This document shows positions 39,268 through 48,663 of a DNA stretch of 64,000 bases, one piece after another. A program made the translations under genes and the position numbers. The notes beneath the pieces are model-generated. The model worked only from the letters and a program-made list of their open reading frames with translations. It did not search any database and was not told the origin of the DNA. Each line of letters opens with the position of its first letter. Position 1 is the stretch's first letter. Source of the stretch: Pseudomonas baetica (lineage in GTDB: Bacteria > Pseudomonadota > Gammaproteobacteria > Pseudomonadales > Pseudomonadaceae); contig NZ_PHHE01000001.1 in assembly GCF_002813455.1 (NCBI RefSeq), forward strand, positions 4,522,001-4,586,000, given 5' to 3'.

Positions 39268-39974
39268 TTAACGCGTCTCCAAAATCTGCAGCACCAAATT
39301 GTCGGCATGGCTGCCAGGCGTTCCGGGGCAGGTCAGTGATGCCCCAGGTAACGGTGGTCAGGTTCGCCATGTCCGAATCTTCGCAATTTTTCGCAACTTC
39401 GGCGGATGCAGGCGGCCTGGCTTCGAGGGTTCAATGAACTCATTTCTGCGCAAGGCTGGCAATTCGACTTATGGTCGAGACATCCGTTTTGTGCAACCAA
39501 ATCCGTAGCGGACAGGCTTCAGGCTCCGATATTCGAGGTGTACCCGGTCCTGTGTCGTTGGGCTGTTTCAGACGCTAATGGTGCATGTTCAGACGCAAAA
39601 CTATTCATTTGCTCGCCACACTCTTGTGAAGTTGTGAAAACCCGTTTTTTCACGCTCTTTTGAAGACGTGAACCTCAAAAAAGGGCTGTCGAAGCCTGGC
39701 ACCGTGCCCGCAAGGGCAAAACAACTCGGTGGCAGAGCGTAATGACAGCTCTGCAGATTCGCGAAAAGCGGGGGTTTTGCCGGAAGAACAGGCAAGCACG
39801 CCAACTTCACTCGATCTGTGTGGGCGGCTCTCTGTGGGCGATTTGGGTGTCGAATGCATGCGCATTGACGCTGTTGCGGGGCCCGATCAGGAGACGTCCT
39901 TATAATCGGGGGGAGATTGTATCGAAGAAATGCGCGGAGTTGGTTGTGTTTAATGACTTTTATTAGGCATCCGG
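39268..39974. other. 707-bp region without a recognised gene
   Basis: The upstream region of mqo. Short reading frames on both strands have no family-like content. The only structure I see is a TTCACG/CGTGAA inverted pair (39649-39654 and 39667-39672) next to T and A runs, and a TATAAT at about 39901 without a properly spaced -35. It may hold the mqo promoter and operators. Confidence 0.5.
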
Positions 39975-40208
39975 TCAGATGCTCAACTGCACCTGTGCCC
40001 GTGCGCGCATTTGTCGCGGTACGACCCTGGCACTGGCGGGCAACGGCTGGTGTAACCAGTTAAGGCGAATTTCTTCGATTTCGACCCAGCCGTCACCCAT
40101 GGGCTGCAGACTGCACTGCTTGAACGCCTGGCAGTGGCCGTTGCGGTCAAGCAAGGCGAAGCTGCGATGCAGCGGACGTGGGGAGAACAACGAGATCAGA
40201 TAACGCAT
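39975..40208 (-). CDS. Small conserved protein of unknown function
   Basis: A 77-residue protein starting MRYLISLFSPRPLHRSFALLD, rich in basic and aromatic residues, without cysteines or a signal peptide. I use the ATG at 40208; the longer frame up to 40337 contains no ribosome site that I can see. Its codon use and position next to the lipoprotein gene suggest a real gene, but I recognise no function. Confidence 0.55.
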   Translation of the reverse strand: MRYLISLFSPRPLHRSFALLDRNGHCQAFKQCSLQPMGDGWVEIEEIRLNWLHQPLPASARVVPRQMRARAQVQLSI

Positions 40209-40413
40209 GGCCGAGTACCTTGTTGGAGGACTGGATTGAAGGTTGCCAGCAGGCCGTGACGTGAAAGTGAATGGGCGGTGACGAATGTGTGACAGGAACC
40301 GCGTTCTCCCGGTTTTGTCAGACATTTCAGTATTCACCGCGGGATGCTGGTTACCCGCAGTGGCCCACCGCTATACTGCCGGCCTGTTTGTGCCTGATTC
40401 TGGAGAGAAGAGC

Positions 40414-40998
40414 ATGTTGCAACGCCTGTTGTTCGGTTTGATCACTGTGGCCGGTTTGACCCTGGCCGGCTGCGCCCACAGCCCGCAACAACTGAGTCCG
40501 GAGCCGAAGCTGACCACGCAACTGGCCGCGGTCGGCCGCGGTCAGCCGGTGGTGGTGCGTGTGGTTGACGGTCGTCCGTCGCCAACCCTGGGCACCCGTG
40601 GCGGTCTGTACCCGGAAACCAGCGCCATCACCGTACAACGCGAGCAGATCCTGCCGAAACTGCAGGCTCAGGCCGAAGCTGCTGTGCGCCTGCTCGGGTT
40701 CACCCCGACCAACAACGCGCCGAATGCTCCGCAACTGACCGTGACCCTGGCCGAGCTGAAGTACCAGTCGCCGAAAGAGGGCATGTACGTGACTGAAGCG
40801 ACCATCGGCGCGACCTTCCGCTCCGACGTACAGAATGCCAACCGTCGCTACAGCGGCCGTTACGGCGCTTCGCTGGACCAGCGTTTCGGCATGGCGCCTA
40901 ATCAGGAAACCAACACCAAACTGGTCAGCGATGTATTGAGCGATGCGCTGACGCGTCTGTTCAAGGATCCGACTGTGGGTCAGGTGCTTGCTGAGTAA
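40414..40998 (+). CDS. YajG-family lipoprotein
   Basis: A 194-residue lipoprotein with lipobox TLAGC and a mature domain of the YajG type: RVVDGRPSPTLGTRGG (the family's D-x-R region) and a C-terminal helix LVSDVLSDALTRLF. It is expected at the outer membrane; function unknown. The ATG at 40414 follows GGAGAG by about 6 bases. It is followed by a strong terminator. Confidence 0.85.
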   Translation: MLQRLLFGLITVAGLTLAGCAHSPQQLSPEPKLTTQLAAVGRGQPVVVRVVDGRPSPTLGTRGGLYPETSAITVQREQILPKLQAQAEAAVRLLGFTPTNNAPNAPQLTVTLAELKYQSPKEGMYVTEATIGATFRSDVQNANRRYSGRYGASLDQRFGMAPNQETNTKLVSDVLSDALTRLFKDPTVGQVLAE

Positions 40999-41014
40999 GC
41001 CTTTCGGCAGATGC

Positions 41015-41053
41015 AAAAAAGCCCGGTGCCAGCAATGGCTCCGGGCTTTTTTG
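41015..41053. terminator. Intrinsic terminator after the YajG-like gene
   Basis: An A6 tract, a GCCCGG.../CCGGGC stem and a T6 tract, 17 bp past the stop codon. Confidence 0.88.
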
Positions 41054-41084
41054 TGAGTGCATGTTTTGAACCTTGCACAAATCC

Positions 41085-41177
41085 CCTGTGGGAGCGGGCT
41101 TGCTCGCGAAAGCGCTGGATCAGTCAATCTGGAAGTCGACTGACACTCAGTCTTCGGGAGCAAGCCCCCTCCCACAG
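41085..41177. repeat. REP pair
   Basis: Arms at 41085-41110 and 41152-41177 of the CCTGTGGGAGCGGGCTTGCT family, with a few mismatches in the right arm. Confidence 0.88.
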
Positions 41178-41188
41178 TGAGCGGTGGG

Positions 41189-41470
41189 TCAGGCCGCTTG
41201 TGAGTAGAAATCGAGCACGCTGACGCCGGTCAGCAAGTCGGTTTCGGGTAAATCCGCATGCTGATGCCCGCCCAGCGCGCAATACACCAGCCAATGGCGA
41301 TCCTGAACATTGAAGGCAAGGCTGCCGACGAGGCTTTGTTGTTCGTCGCTCGGGGTGATGAGGTAAAGACGATCCTGGTTTTCAGCGTGCAGCATGTCGC
41401 GTTCCATGTGTGTTTCGAGGCGCGCATGGTCGCCGATGTAGATGACGAAGCCGTGACACAGGGCAGCCAT
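41189..41470 (-). CDS. Conserved hypothetical protein
   Basis: A 93-residue acidic protein (MAALCHGFVIYIGDHARLETHM, read in parts) with a beta-rich pattern and LVGSLAFNVQDRHWLVYCALGG in the middle. No signal peptide or known motif. It is convergent with the YajG-like gene and divergent from the small membrane protein gene, so it probably has its own promoter. Function unknown. Confidence 0.65.
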   Translation of the reverse strand: MAALCHGFVIYIGDHARLETHMERDMLHAENQDRLYLITPSDEQQSLVGSLAFNVQDRHWLVYCALGGHQHADLPETDLLTGVSVLDFYSQAA

Positions 41471-41586
41471 CGGTCGATTGTCACGTTATTTGTCGTAAAG
41501 GGGAGGCGGCCTCGGCAGGTTTCGGTAGAATCCGGGCGCGGTCGTCGGTCTGGCGCCTGCCACACCGATTACGTTTGAGGTCTGTG

Positions 41587-41865
41587 ATGTCGCTGCATTT
41601 GATGACGCTGTTTACTGCCCATCCCGCCAAATTGATCAACCTGTTGGCCTTGCTGCTGGCCTTCCCGGGCAGTTGGCTGCTGCACGCGACTCGCCGCCGT
41701 GAGCAACGCGCAATGGCCAGTATTGCCGCCCAGCGCCAGGCGCAACCGAACGCCGAGCCGATTCTCGATTGGGCAACGTTGCGCATGAACCGGTTTTTCT
41801 ACCGCTTCGGCTTTGCCTGCCTGGGCCTGGCACTGCTCATTTCGTGGATCAGCACCCGCTTCTGA
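41587..41865 (+). CDS. Small two-helix membrane protein
   Basis: A 92-residue protein with a hydrophobic segment at about 14-32 (LINLLALLLAFPGSWLL), a basic cytoplasmic stretch (HATRRREQR), and a second segment at the C-terminus (FACLGLALLISWIS). Function unknown. I choose the ATG at 41587 over the one at 41575 because the family-like sequence starts MSLHLMTLF. A terminator follows directly. Confidence 0.7.
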   Translation: MSLHLMTLFTAHPAKLINLLALLLAFPGSWLLHATRRREQRAMASIAAQRQAQPNAEPILDWATLRMNRFFYRFGFACLGLALLISWISTRF

Positions 41866-41876
41866 TGATTTTCGGC

Positions 41877-41909
41877 AAAAAAAACGGCGCCCCGAGGGCG
41901 CCGTTTTTG
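41877..41909. terminator. Bidirectional intrinsic terminator
   Basis: A8, a perfect CGGCGCCC / GGGCGCCG stem and T5, between the convergent small membrane protein gene and the acyltransferase gene. Confidence 0.9.
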
Positions 41910-41926
41910 TATCTGGCCGAAGACAC

Positions 41927-43093
41927 TTACAGCGCCAACCCAGCCTTGACCCGATACTGATTACGCACCGGCGTCGCATATTGCAGCACCAGATATGGAC
42001 GATGCTCCTCAGGACAAGCATCCAGCCGTTGCTGCCACTCCTCCTGTGCCTTGGCCAGCTCATCCGCCGGGAACACCTCGGCCGCTTTCGGCACATTCAG
42101 CGTCGGATCAGCCTCCGCCCACTGCGCATACGCCAGGTAATGCACCGGGAACAGGCGATAACCGCCGAGAATCTGCTTGTCCATCTCGATCGCCAATTGC
42201 TTGGTGTCTTCGAACAGCTCGGTGATCGGCGCAGCAAAGTTCACGTGCACCCGGCCTTTGTAACCGGTGATACCTTTGGCGATGCTCACGTCATCTTCAC
42301 CCGGCGCCTTGGCGTAGGTGCCGGTGGTGGCGCGGATGTACAACTCGCGGGCCTTGGCCTGGTCGCACGGGTCGTATTCGTAGCTGATCGACACCGGAGT
42401 GACGTTCAGCGACTGAATCACTTCACCGAAAGGCTCGTCCTTGCGGCTCATATGGAACATCTTGAGGATCGCCGACTCGGTACGGTCGTCGCCGTCCTTC
42501 GCGCGGCCTTCGGCCTGAGCGATCCAGATCGAGGCGCAGTCGTTGCGGATCGAGTGGTTGATGTAGGCCGACAGCAATTGGTACGCGGCCATTTTCTCGC
42601 GGCGTCCGGTGATCGAGCGGTGAACGATGAAGCTCTTGTTCAGGCGCATCAAGTCGCTGACAAACGGCTTTTGCAGCAAGTTGTCGCCAATCGCGATGCG
42701 CGGCGTCGGCAGGCCGGCGTGGTACACGGCGTAGTTGACGAAGGCCGGGTCCATCACGATGTCGCGGTGATTGGCGATGAACAGATAGGCGCTGCCGGAC
42801 TTGAATTGCTCGACACCGGTGTAGGTCACGCCATCGGTGGCGCGCTCGATGGTGTGGTCGACGTAGAACTCGACTTTGTCCTGCAGGGTGGCCACCGAAT
42901 TGACGCCGGCGAACTCACGACGCAGCCGATGGGCTATAAGTGGTTTGAGCATCCAGCCGAAGGCACCGGCAAAACGCGGGAAGCGGAAGTGGGTGAGGAT
43001 ATCTAGAAACGCCTTGTCGCCGAGCAGTCTTGCCAGTACCGCAGGTACTTCGCTGTCGTCGTAAGGTCGGATGGCATCGAATTCGCCCATCAT
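41927..43093 (-). CDS. PlsC-like acyltransferase
   Basis: A 388-residue protein with a glycerolipid acyltransferase core. The catalytic block is ANHRDIVMDPAFV (residues about 128-140), with five rather than four residues between His and Asp. Later blocks are IWIAQAEGRAKDG, matching the family's EGTR-type substrate motif, and VTPVSISYEYDPCD. The acceptor is unknown; a lysophospholipid is likely. I use the first of two adjacent ATGs at 43093, preceded by AAGAGAG. No transmembrane segment is obvious. Confidence 0.82.
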   Translation of the reverse strand: MMGEFDAIRPYDDSEVPAVLARLLGDKAFLDILTHFRFPRFAGAFGWMLKPLIAHRLRREFAGVNSVATLQDKVEFYVDHTIERATDGVTYTGVEQFKSGSAYLFIANHRDIVMDPAFVNYAVYHAGLPTPRIAIGDNLLQKPFVSDLMRLNKSFIVHRSITGRREKMAAYQLLSAYINHSIRNDCASIWIAQAEGRAKDGDDRTESAILKMFHMSRKDEPFGEVIQSLNVTPVSISYEYDPCDQAKARELYIRATTGTYAKAPGEDDVSIAKGITGYKGRVHVNFAAPITELFEDTKQLAIEMDKQILGGYRLFPVHYLAYAQWAEADPTLNVPKAAEVFPADELAKAQEEWQQRLDACPEEHRPYLVLQYATPVRNQYRVKAGLAL

Positions 43094-43232
43094 GCTCTCT
43101 TGTTGGAAACGGCTAGGGTAAGTAAAGGTTTTGATCGAAAACCAACGGGGCACGGTCTGAAAAGGTAGCCAGACAAAAATAGCCCTGCAAATAGACCGGC
43201 GATTATACGCACAAGTCACTTGGGAGACCTCG

Positions 43233-43415
43233 ATGCTGGAAAGCGCACTGTATGAATGTCCGTATTGTGGTGAAGAAGTTGAAACGACTGTGGATCTGTC
43301 CGGCGGTGATCAGACCTACATCGAAGACTGTCAGGTGTGTTGTCGGCCGATCACGTTTGTATTGCAGGTTCACGAAGATGAATGGCACCTGGAAGTCTTC
43401 AGCGAAAACGAGTGA
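43233..43415 (+). CDS. CPXCG-motif zinc-ribbon protein
   Basis: A 60-residue protein with CPYCG (C9, C12) and CQVCC (C33, C36), a small zinc ribbon of the CPXCG family. Function unknown. It is followed 9 bp later by a DUF2007 gene on the same strand, a conserved pair. Confidence 0.88.
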   Translation: MLESALYECPYCGEEVETTVDLSGGDQTYIEDCQVCCRPITFVLQVHEDEWHLEVFSENE

Positions 43416-43424
43416 GGGGCGCCC

Positions 43425-43685
43425 ATGCAGCGAATCTACGAGCCGGAAAATCTGATGGAAGGCGAAATGCTCAAGGGCATGCTTGCCAGCGAAGGCATCG
43501 AGGCGCATCTGGTGGGGCGGGACTTGCTCGGGGGCACCGGTGAGCTGCCGATCTTCGGCCTGTTGGGGCTGTCGGTCGATAATGATCAGGCCGAATACGC
43601 CCTCGAGTTGATCACCGCGTACAATGCCGCGCTGCCGCTGCCCGGCGATGAACCGGAGAGCTTCCCCGGTACGCTGGTCTGTTAG
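43425..43685 (+). CDS. DUF2007 protein (putative signal-transducing protein)
   Basis: An 86-residue protein with the DUF2007 pattern: an N-terminal EPENLMEGEMLKGMLASEGI, then HLVGRDLLGGTGELP, and a late NDQAEYALELI. The fold resembles a PII/GlnB-like domain. Function unknown. Probably co-transcribed with the CPXCG gene. Confidence 0.85.
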   Translation: MQRIYEPENLMEGEMLKGMLASEGIEAHLVGRDLLGGTGELPIFGLLGLSVDNDQAEYALELITAYNAALPLPGDEPESFPGTLVC

Positions 43686-43721
43686 GCTGGCGTTCGTTTT
43701 ATTTCTGAGCCGTGTTGCCCC

Positions 43722-44345
43722 ATGTGTGGACGTTATGCCCTGTTTCGCTGGAACCGCGACTTCGCGGCGCTGCCAGGTTTTCCTGCCGATCAACTGGCGC
43801 AGTGGAACATTTCCCCCAACGATTCGGTGTTGATGCTGCGTGCCGGTGAAGACGGCCAGCGTACGTTGGCCCGCGCGCGCTGGGGGCTGACGCCGCCGTG
43901 GCTGACCGATCTGTCACGCACCCCGGCCCATGCGCGGGCGGAAACGGTGGCCGAGCAGCCGATGTTCCGTGAGGCGCTGCGCCTGCGTCGCTGCCTGTTG
44001 CCGGCCAACGGTTTCTACGAATGGCGCGGGACTCAGCGCAAGCGTCCGTACTGGCTGACGCCGGGTGAGGGCGCTTCGCTGTTTTTTGCGGCGATCTGGG
44101 AAGCTTATCCGGTGCAGGAGCAGGTGTGGCTGAGCACGGCGGTGATCACTCAGCCGGCGGCCAGTCAGCGCCGGCCGTTGATTCTTGATGAAGCAGGTCA
44201 GGCAGCTTGGCTCGATCCTGAGACGCCGTTGCATACCTTGCAGGCGTTGCTCGCCAGTGAGCCTGCCGCGTTGCGCGAGCGGGTGTTGGCGAACCTGGTC
44301 AATGATCCGAAGCTCAACGGGCCGGAGTGTCTGACCCCGGGTTGA
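43722..44345 (+). CDS. SOS response-associated peptidase (YedK/HMCES)
   Basis: A 207-residue SRAP-domain protein. The catalytic Cys2 (MCGRY) is exposed after Met removal, and it forms a thiazolidine crosslink with abasic sites in single-stranded DNA, shielding them from cleavage. ARAETV (with the conserved Asn/Glu environment) and NGFYEWRG are also present. I see no clear LexA box upstream, so damage control of this copy is not shown by sequence. Confidence 0.93.
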   Translation: MCGRYALFRWNRDFAALPGFPADQLAQWNISPNDSVLMLRAGEDGQRTLARARWGLTPPWLTDLSRTPAHARAETVAEQPMFREALRLRRCLLPANGFYEWRGTQRKRPYWLTPGEGASLFFAAIWEAYPVQEQVWLSTAVITQPAASQRRPLILDEAGQAAWLDPETPLHTLQALLASEPAALRERVLANLVNDPKLNGPECLTPG

Positions 44346-44372
44346 CGAGTTGACGGGTTGTCATTGCCGGCC

Positions 44373-44444
44373 CCTTCGCGAGCAGGCTCGCTCCCACCGT
44401 TGAAATGCATTCCAAAGGTGGGAGCGAGCCTGCTCGCGAAAAGG
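44373..44444. repeat. REP pair
   Basis: Close inverted arms of the CGCGAGCAGGCTCGCTCCCA family with a 14-bp loop, between the convergent YedK-like and chemoreceptor genes. Confidence 0.92.
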
Positions 44445-44466
44445 TTCGAAGAACCTTCCGACGTCC

Positions 44467-46608
44467 TTAAACCTTGAACTGATTGATCAACCGCCGCTGC
44501 TGCTCCGCCAATTTGGTCAGATCCGCGCTCGCCGAACTCGACTCATCCGCGCCGCCCGCCACTTCATTGGCCACTTGCCCGATATTGATCACGTTGCGAT
44601 TGATGTCGTCGGCCACTGCGCTCTGCTCCTCGGCCGCACTGGCAATCTGGGTGTTCATGTCGTTGATCACCGACACCGCCTGAGTGATCGTCTCCAGTGC
44701 CTCGGCCGCCTTCGCCGCGTGTTGCACGCTTTCGTCGGTGCGGTTCTGGCTGTCTTCCATGACCCGCACCACATCGCGGGTGCCTTGTTGCAGTTGCTGG
44801 ATCATGGACTGGATTTCTTCGGTGGCTTTCTGGGTCTTTTGCGCCAGATTGCGCACCTCATCGGCGACCACTGCAAAGCCACGACCCTGTTCACCGGCGC
44901 GCGCCGCTTCAATGGCCGCGTTCAGCGCCAGCAGGTTGGTCTGCTCGGCAATCGCGCGAATCGCCGTGAGGATCGTGTTGATGTTTTCGCTGTCCTTGGC
45001 CAGCGTCTGCACCACGTCCACAGCCTTGCCGATTTCCACTGCCAGCACGCCAATCGAGTTAGAGGTGTCACGGACGATCTGCATGCCTTGGCTGGCGGCC
45101 TGATCGGCATGGCTGGCGGCTTGCGCCGCCTGGGTCGCGTTACGCGCGACATCCTGCGCGGTGGCCGTCATTTCCTGCACGGCGGTGGCGACCTGATCGA
45201 TCTCGGCCATTTGTTTTTGTATGCCGATGTTGGTGCGAATCGCGATGTCGGCCGTGTGTTCCGAGGAATCACTGACGCTCTGTACCGAGGTCACCACTTG
45301 GGTGATCATCGCCTGCAACTTGGCGAGGAAGGTGTTGAAGCCCTTGGCGATCAAACCGAGTTCATCGCTGCGATCACTGCTCAAACGCCGGGTCAGGTCG
45401 CCCTCACCTTTGGCGATGTCATCGAGCATGGCGACCATTTGCTTCAGCGGCCGGGCGATGCCGTGGCCCACCAGCCAGATCACCAGCAGGCCAATGCCGG
45501 CGATGATCAAGCCGACCATGGCCATGCCGAAGGTATCGGATTTGCGCTGGGCGTCGAGGTCGGCCTGCAGTTTCTGCAAATCGGCCATCACCGCGTTGAG
45601 TGGCAGTTGCAGCATCAGCGTCCAGCGTGCGTCGGTCTGGCCGATGCCGAACGGCAGGTACAGTTCGATGCGGCCTTTGTCCTTGTCGACGGTATAGGTG
45701 ACTTCGCCGCGCTTGAGGTTGGCCATATTGGCGATCTGCTCGGCGTCGAGGATGTCGCTGACTTTTTCGCCGAATTTGCTCGGGTCCTTGGTGTACGCCA
45801 CGATCCGCCCGTTACTGCCGACCAGGGCCATTTGCCCGGCGCCGCTGTACAGCTTCTGGTTGGCGGCGAGGAGCATTTCCTGAATGAAGTTCACCGACAG
45901 GTCGGCGCCGATGATGCCCTGGAACGCGCCGTTGAGCATGATCGGTTCAATAAAGGAGGCGAGCATGACGATCTTGTCGCCGACCTTGTACGGCGCCGGA
46001 TCGATCACGCAGGATTTTTTGTTTTCTTTCGAGCACAGGTAGTACTCGCTGGCGCGCACGCCGGTGGACAGGACTTTCTGGTCGTCGACGTCCACCAGTT
46101 TGTCCAGGCCGAGGGTGCCGTCGTCGTTGCGGAACCACCACGGCAGAAAGCGCCCGTTGGCCGCATCGATCCCGACGACGCTGGTGCCGAGGTAGGCGGC
46201 GTCATTGTGATCCAGTGCGTTTTTTTCCCAGGCGATGTAGGTGCCGAGGATCTTCGGGTTTTTCTCGACGTTCTCTTTGATCAGGCTGATCAGTTGCTCA
46301 CGGCTGACGCTCAGGCGCGGCTGACCATCGGCGCCCGGCGTGCCGAGCAGGGCGTTGACCCGCACCAGTGCGCCGGCAATCAGCAGCGGCGCCTCCAATT
46401 CACGCTGGATCTGGCTGACCTGGGTCTGCGCCAATGAGGTCAGGCGTTGTTCGATGACTTGCTCGAACTGGGCCTGAGTGCGCTGCTGCACCATGTCCTG
46501 AGTGCGCGCACCGGAGAACAGCGCATACAGCACCAGCGCGGCGACCACGCTGAGGACGATGGCGCCGGCCAGGGCAGCGACGGAAAACTGGATCGACTTG
46601 AACTTCAT
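44467..46608 (-). CDS. Methyl-accepting chemotaxis protein with dCache sensor
   Basis: A 713-residue chemoreceptor. It has an N-terminal membrane segment (about 10-32) and a large periplasmic double-Cache domain (about 40-370) with [14 protein letters not shown] and [17 protein letters not shown] second membrane segment ([17 protein letters not shown]), a HAMP domain and a signalling tip with [21 protein letters not shown] follow. The dCache region suggests an amino acid or organic acid ligand, but this is a family expectation only. Transcribed alone. Confidence 0.93.
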   Translation of the reverse strand: MKFKSIQFSVAALAGAIVLSVVAALVLYALFSGARTQDMVQQRTQAQFEQVIEQRLTSLAQTQVSQIQRELEAPLLIAGALVRVNALLGTPGADGQPRLSVSREQLISLIKENVEKNPKILGTYIAWEKNALDHNDAAYLGTSVVGIDAANGRFLPWWFRNDDGTLGLDKLVDVDDQKVLSTGVRASEYYLCSKENKKSCVIDPAPYKVGDKIVMLASFIEPIMLNGAFQGIIGADLSVNFIQEMLLAANQKLYSGAGQMALVGSNGRIVAYTKDPSKFGEKVSDILDAEQIANMANLKRGEVTYTVDKDKGRIELYLPFGIGQTDARWTLMLQLPLNAVMADLQKLQADLDAQRKSDTFGMAMVGLIIAGIGLLVIWLVGHGIARPLKQMVAMLDDIAKGEGDLTRRLSSDRSDELGLIAKGFNTFLAKLQAMITQVVTSVQSVSDSSEHTADIAIRTNIGIQKQMAEIDQVATAVQEMTATAQDVARNATQAAQAASHADQAASQGMQIVRDTSNSIGVLAVEIGKAVDVVQTLAKDSENINTILTAIRAIAEQTNLLALNAAIEAARAGEQGRGFAVVADEVRNLAQKTQKATEEIQSMIQQLQQGTRDVVRVMEDSQNRTDESVQHAAKAAEALETITQAVSVINDMNTQIASAAEEQSAVADDINRNVINIGQVANEVAGGADESSSASADLTKLAEQQRRLINQFKV

Positions 46609-46867
46609 GGGAGCTCCGCACGCAAGAGGACGTCTGCGCTGTTGTATCGGCAGCGGCTAATGCGCCATGAGTGGTGCAAGCCGTGATTGGGCGGGGATGT
46701 CGCAAATGGATCAGTGCGCGACGCAGTTGCCGGGGCTTGCCGGGCGCTGTGAATTTTTTACGACACACGGGGGGGAACATCTGAAAGTCGCTGCAACACG
46801 TCTGTTGTATCTGGCGCCGATACAATTACCCGCCTAGGATACGCGCAGGTTTTCAGGGAGCTTTTGA

Positions 46868-47686
46868 ATGAACAAGACATTGGTTGTAAGTGCACTGAGC
46901 GCAGCGCTGTTGCTGGCCGGTTGTCAGTCGGTCAACACCACCAGCGGCGGCGCCGTGGGCGTGGAACGCAAGCAGTACATGTTCAGCATGCTGTCCTCGC
47001 AAGAGGTCGACCAGATGTATGCCCAGTCGTATCAGAAGACCGTCGGCGAAGCATCGAGCAAAGGCGTGCTGGACAAGACCAGCCCAGAGGCCAAGCGGGT
47101 TCAGGCGATTGCCAACCGCTTGATCGCTCAGGCGCCAAACTTCCGCCCGGATGCCGCGCAGTGGCAATGGGAGGTCAATCTGATCAAGAGCGATGAGCTC
47201 AACGCCAACTGCGGGCCTGGTGGCAAGATCATTTTCTACACCGGGCTGATCGACAGCCTGAAACTCACCGACGATGAAATTGCCGCGGTCATGGGCCATG
47301 AAATCGCTCACGCCTTGCGCGAACATGGTCGCGAAGCGATGTCCAAGGCTTACGGAATGGAGATGGCCAAGCAGGGCGCGGGCGCCTTGTTCGGTCTGGG
47401 CCAGGACAGCCTGGCGCTGGCCGACACCGTGGCCAACTACGGCATGACGCTGCCTAACAGCCGCGCCAACGAAAACGAGGCTGACCTGATCGGTCTGGAG
47501 CTGGCCGCCCGCGCCGGTTACAACCCGAACGCGGCGATCACCTTGTGGAACAAGATGAGCAAGGCCTCGGAAGGTTCGCCACCGGAGTTCATGAGCACTC
47601 ACCCGGCGTCGACCAGTCGCATCGCCTCGTTGCAGGCGGCGATCCCGAAAGTCATGCCGCTGTACGAGAAAGCGCCGAAGTCCTGA
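46868..47686 (+). CDS. M48-family metallopeptidase lipoprotein
   Basis: A 272-residue lipoprotein (lipobox LLAGC, C19) with the zinc motif HEIAH at residues 144-148 and the third-ligand region NENEADLIGLELAARAGYNP. This is the LoiP/YcaL-like group of periplasmic membrane-anchored peptidases acting on misfolded envelope proteins. It corresponds by position to P. aeruginosa PA4632. A palindromic repeat follows. Confidence 0.92.
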   Translation: MNKTLVVSALSAALLLAGCQSVNTTSGGAVGVERKQYMFSMLSSQEVDQMYAQSYQKTVGEASSKGVLDKTSPEAKRVQAIANRLIAQAPNFRPDAAQWQWEVNLIKSDELNANCGPGGKIIFYTGLIDSLKLTDDEIAAVMGHEIAHALREHGREAMSKAYGMEMAKQGAGALFGLGQDSLALADTVANYGMTLPNSRANENEADLIGLELAARAGYNPNAAITLWNKMSKASEGSPPEFMSTHPASTSRIASLQAAIPKVMPLYEKAPKS

Positions 47687-47709
47687 GTCGGACTTAGCCT
47701 GGAGGTGGT

Positions 47710-47814
47710 GATCGTTCCCACGCTCTGCGTGGGAATGCCTCAAGGGACGCTCCGCGTTCCAGTGGGACGCAGAGCGTCCCCGGTTGCGTTCCCACGCGGA
47801 GCATGGGAACGAGC
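47710..47814. repeat. Long palindromic repeat (GATCGTTCCCACGC family)
   Basis: A second copy of the repeat found at 32383-32484, here with several mismatches between the arms. It again lies between convergent genes. Confidence 0.88.
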
Positions 47815-47827
47815 GGTGTTGGCAGGT

Positions 47828-48412
47828 TTAAACCCAGCCGCTGCTCTGCATTGCCTTGTACACCGCGATGATCGCCAAAATCAGGAACGCCGAAGCGGCC
47901 AGGCGACGGATCAGGGTCAGCGGCAGTTTGTCCGCGGCAAAGTTACCCGCCAATACCACCGGTACGTTGGCAATCAACATGCCCAGGGTGGTGCCGATAA
48001 TCACCAGCCACAACTCAGGATACTGCGCGGCCAGCATGACGGTAGCTACCTGAGTCTTGTCGCCCATTTCCGCCAGGAAAAACGCAATCAGCGTGGTCAG
48101 GAATGGCCCGAACTTGCGCGCGGTGCTGGCTTCATCGTCATCCATTTTGTCCGGGACCAGCGTCCACAACGCCGTGGCGGCGAAGCTGGCGGCGAGAATC
48201 CAGTGCAACACAGAATCGGAGAAGAAGCTGCCGAACCAGGCGCCGACCGCACCGGCTGCTGCGTGGTTGGCCAGGGTCGCGGCGACAATGCCGGCAATGA
48301 TCGGCCAGGGTTTGCGGAAGCGAGCGGCGAGAATCAGCGCGAGCAGTTGCGTCTTGTCGCCGATTTCGGCCAAGGCAACGATTGCGGTGGGAACGAGTAA
48401 CGAGTCCAGCAT
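47828..48412 (-). CDS. TMEM165/GDT1-family Mn2+ exporter (UPF0016)
   Basis: A 194-residue inner-membrane protein with six segments and the two signature motifs EIGDKT (residues 16-21) and EMGDKT (about 110-115). Bacterial members export manganese (MneA). Its leader carries a manganese riboswitch, which supports the Mn2+ role strongly. It lies after rsmC on the same strand, but the 251-bp gap with the riboswitch suggests separate control. Confidence 0.93.
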   Translation of the reverse strand: MLDSLLVPTAIVALAEIGDKTQLLALILAARFRKPWPIIAGIVAATLANHAAAGAVGAWFGSFFSDSVLHWILAASFAATALWTLVPDKMDDDEASTARKFGPFLTTLIAFFLAEMGDKTQVATVMLAAQYPELWLVIIGTTLGMLIANVPVVLAGNFAADKLPLTLIRRLAASAFLILAIIAVYKAMQSSGWV

Positions 48413-48439
48413 CAGGATTTCCTAAGGGGCGGGTCGACA

Positions 48440-48640
48440 CGGCTATGACACGTACAGCCTTCCCGCCCCGGGTAAGGTGTGCGTGTCATAGGTCTTGTCA
48501 AACCCTGCGATCCGTCTGGTGCGGACGCTTGGGTCGCATACGCCATGATCTGAGGATCAAGTATGTTGACGTATGCCGGACGAGCTTGGCGCTCGTGGGA
48601 GACTACTCCCCTAGGACGGAGCGGATTCTGCCTAGGCAAA
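48440..48640 (-). promoter_or_regulatory. yybP-ykoY manganese riboswitch
   Basis: On the minus strand the leader has GGGGAGTAG (about 48605-48613), the CAACATACT loop (about 48563-48571) and the distal GGGTTTGACAAGACC region (about 48490-48504), in the order of the yybP-ykoY aptamer. A CTATGACACG / CGTGTCATAG hairpin (48443-48452, 48482-48491) overlaps the end of the aptamer and is a good expression platform. Mn2+ binding would be expected to turn on the exporter. Confidence 0.85.
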
Positions 48641-48663
48641 TCCGAATGAGCAAGCACAAATTT

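Noticed and set aside
44575-46437. 620-codon open frame opposite the dCache chemoreceptor
   Set aside because: A shadow in high-GC DNA; it has no family features, and the opposite strand encodes a full chemoreceptor.
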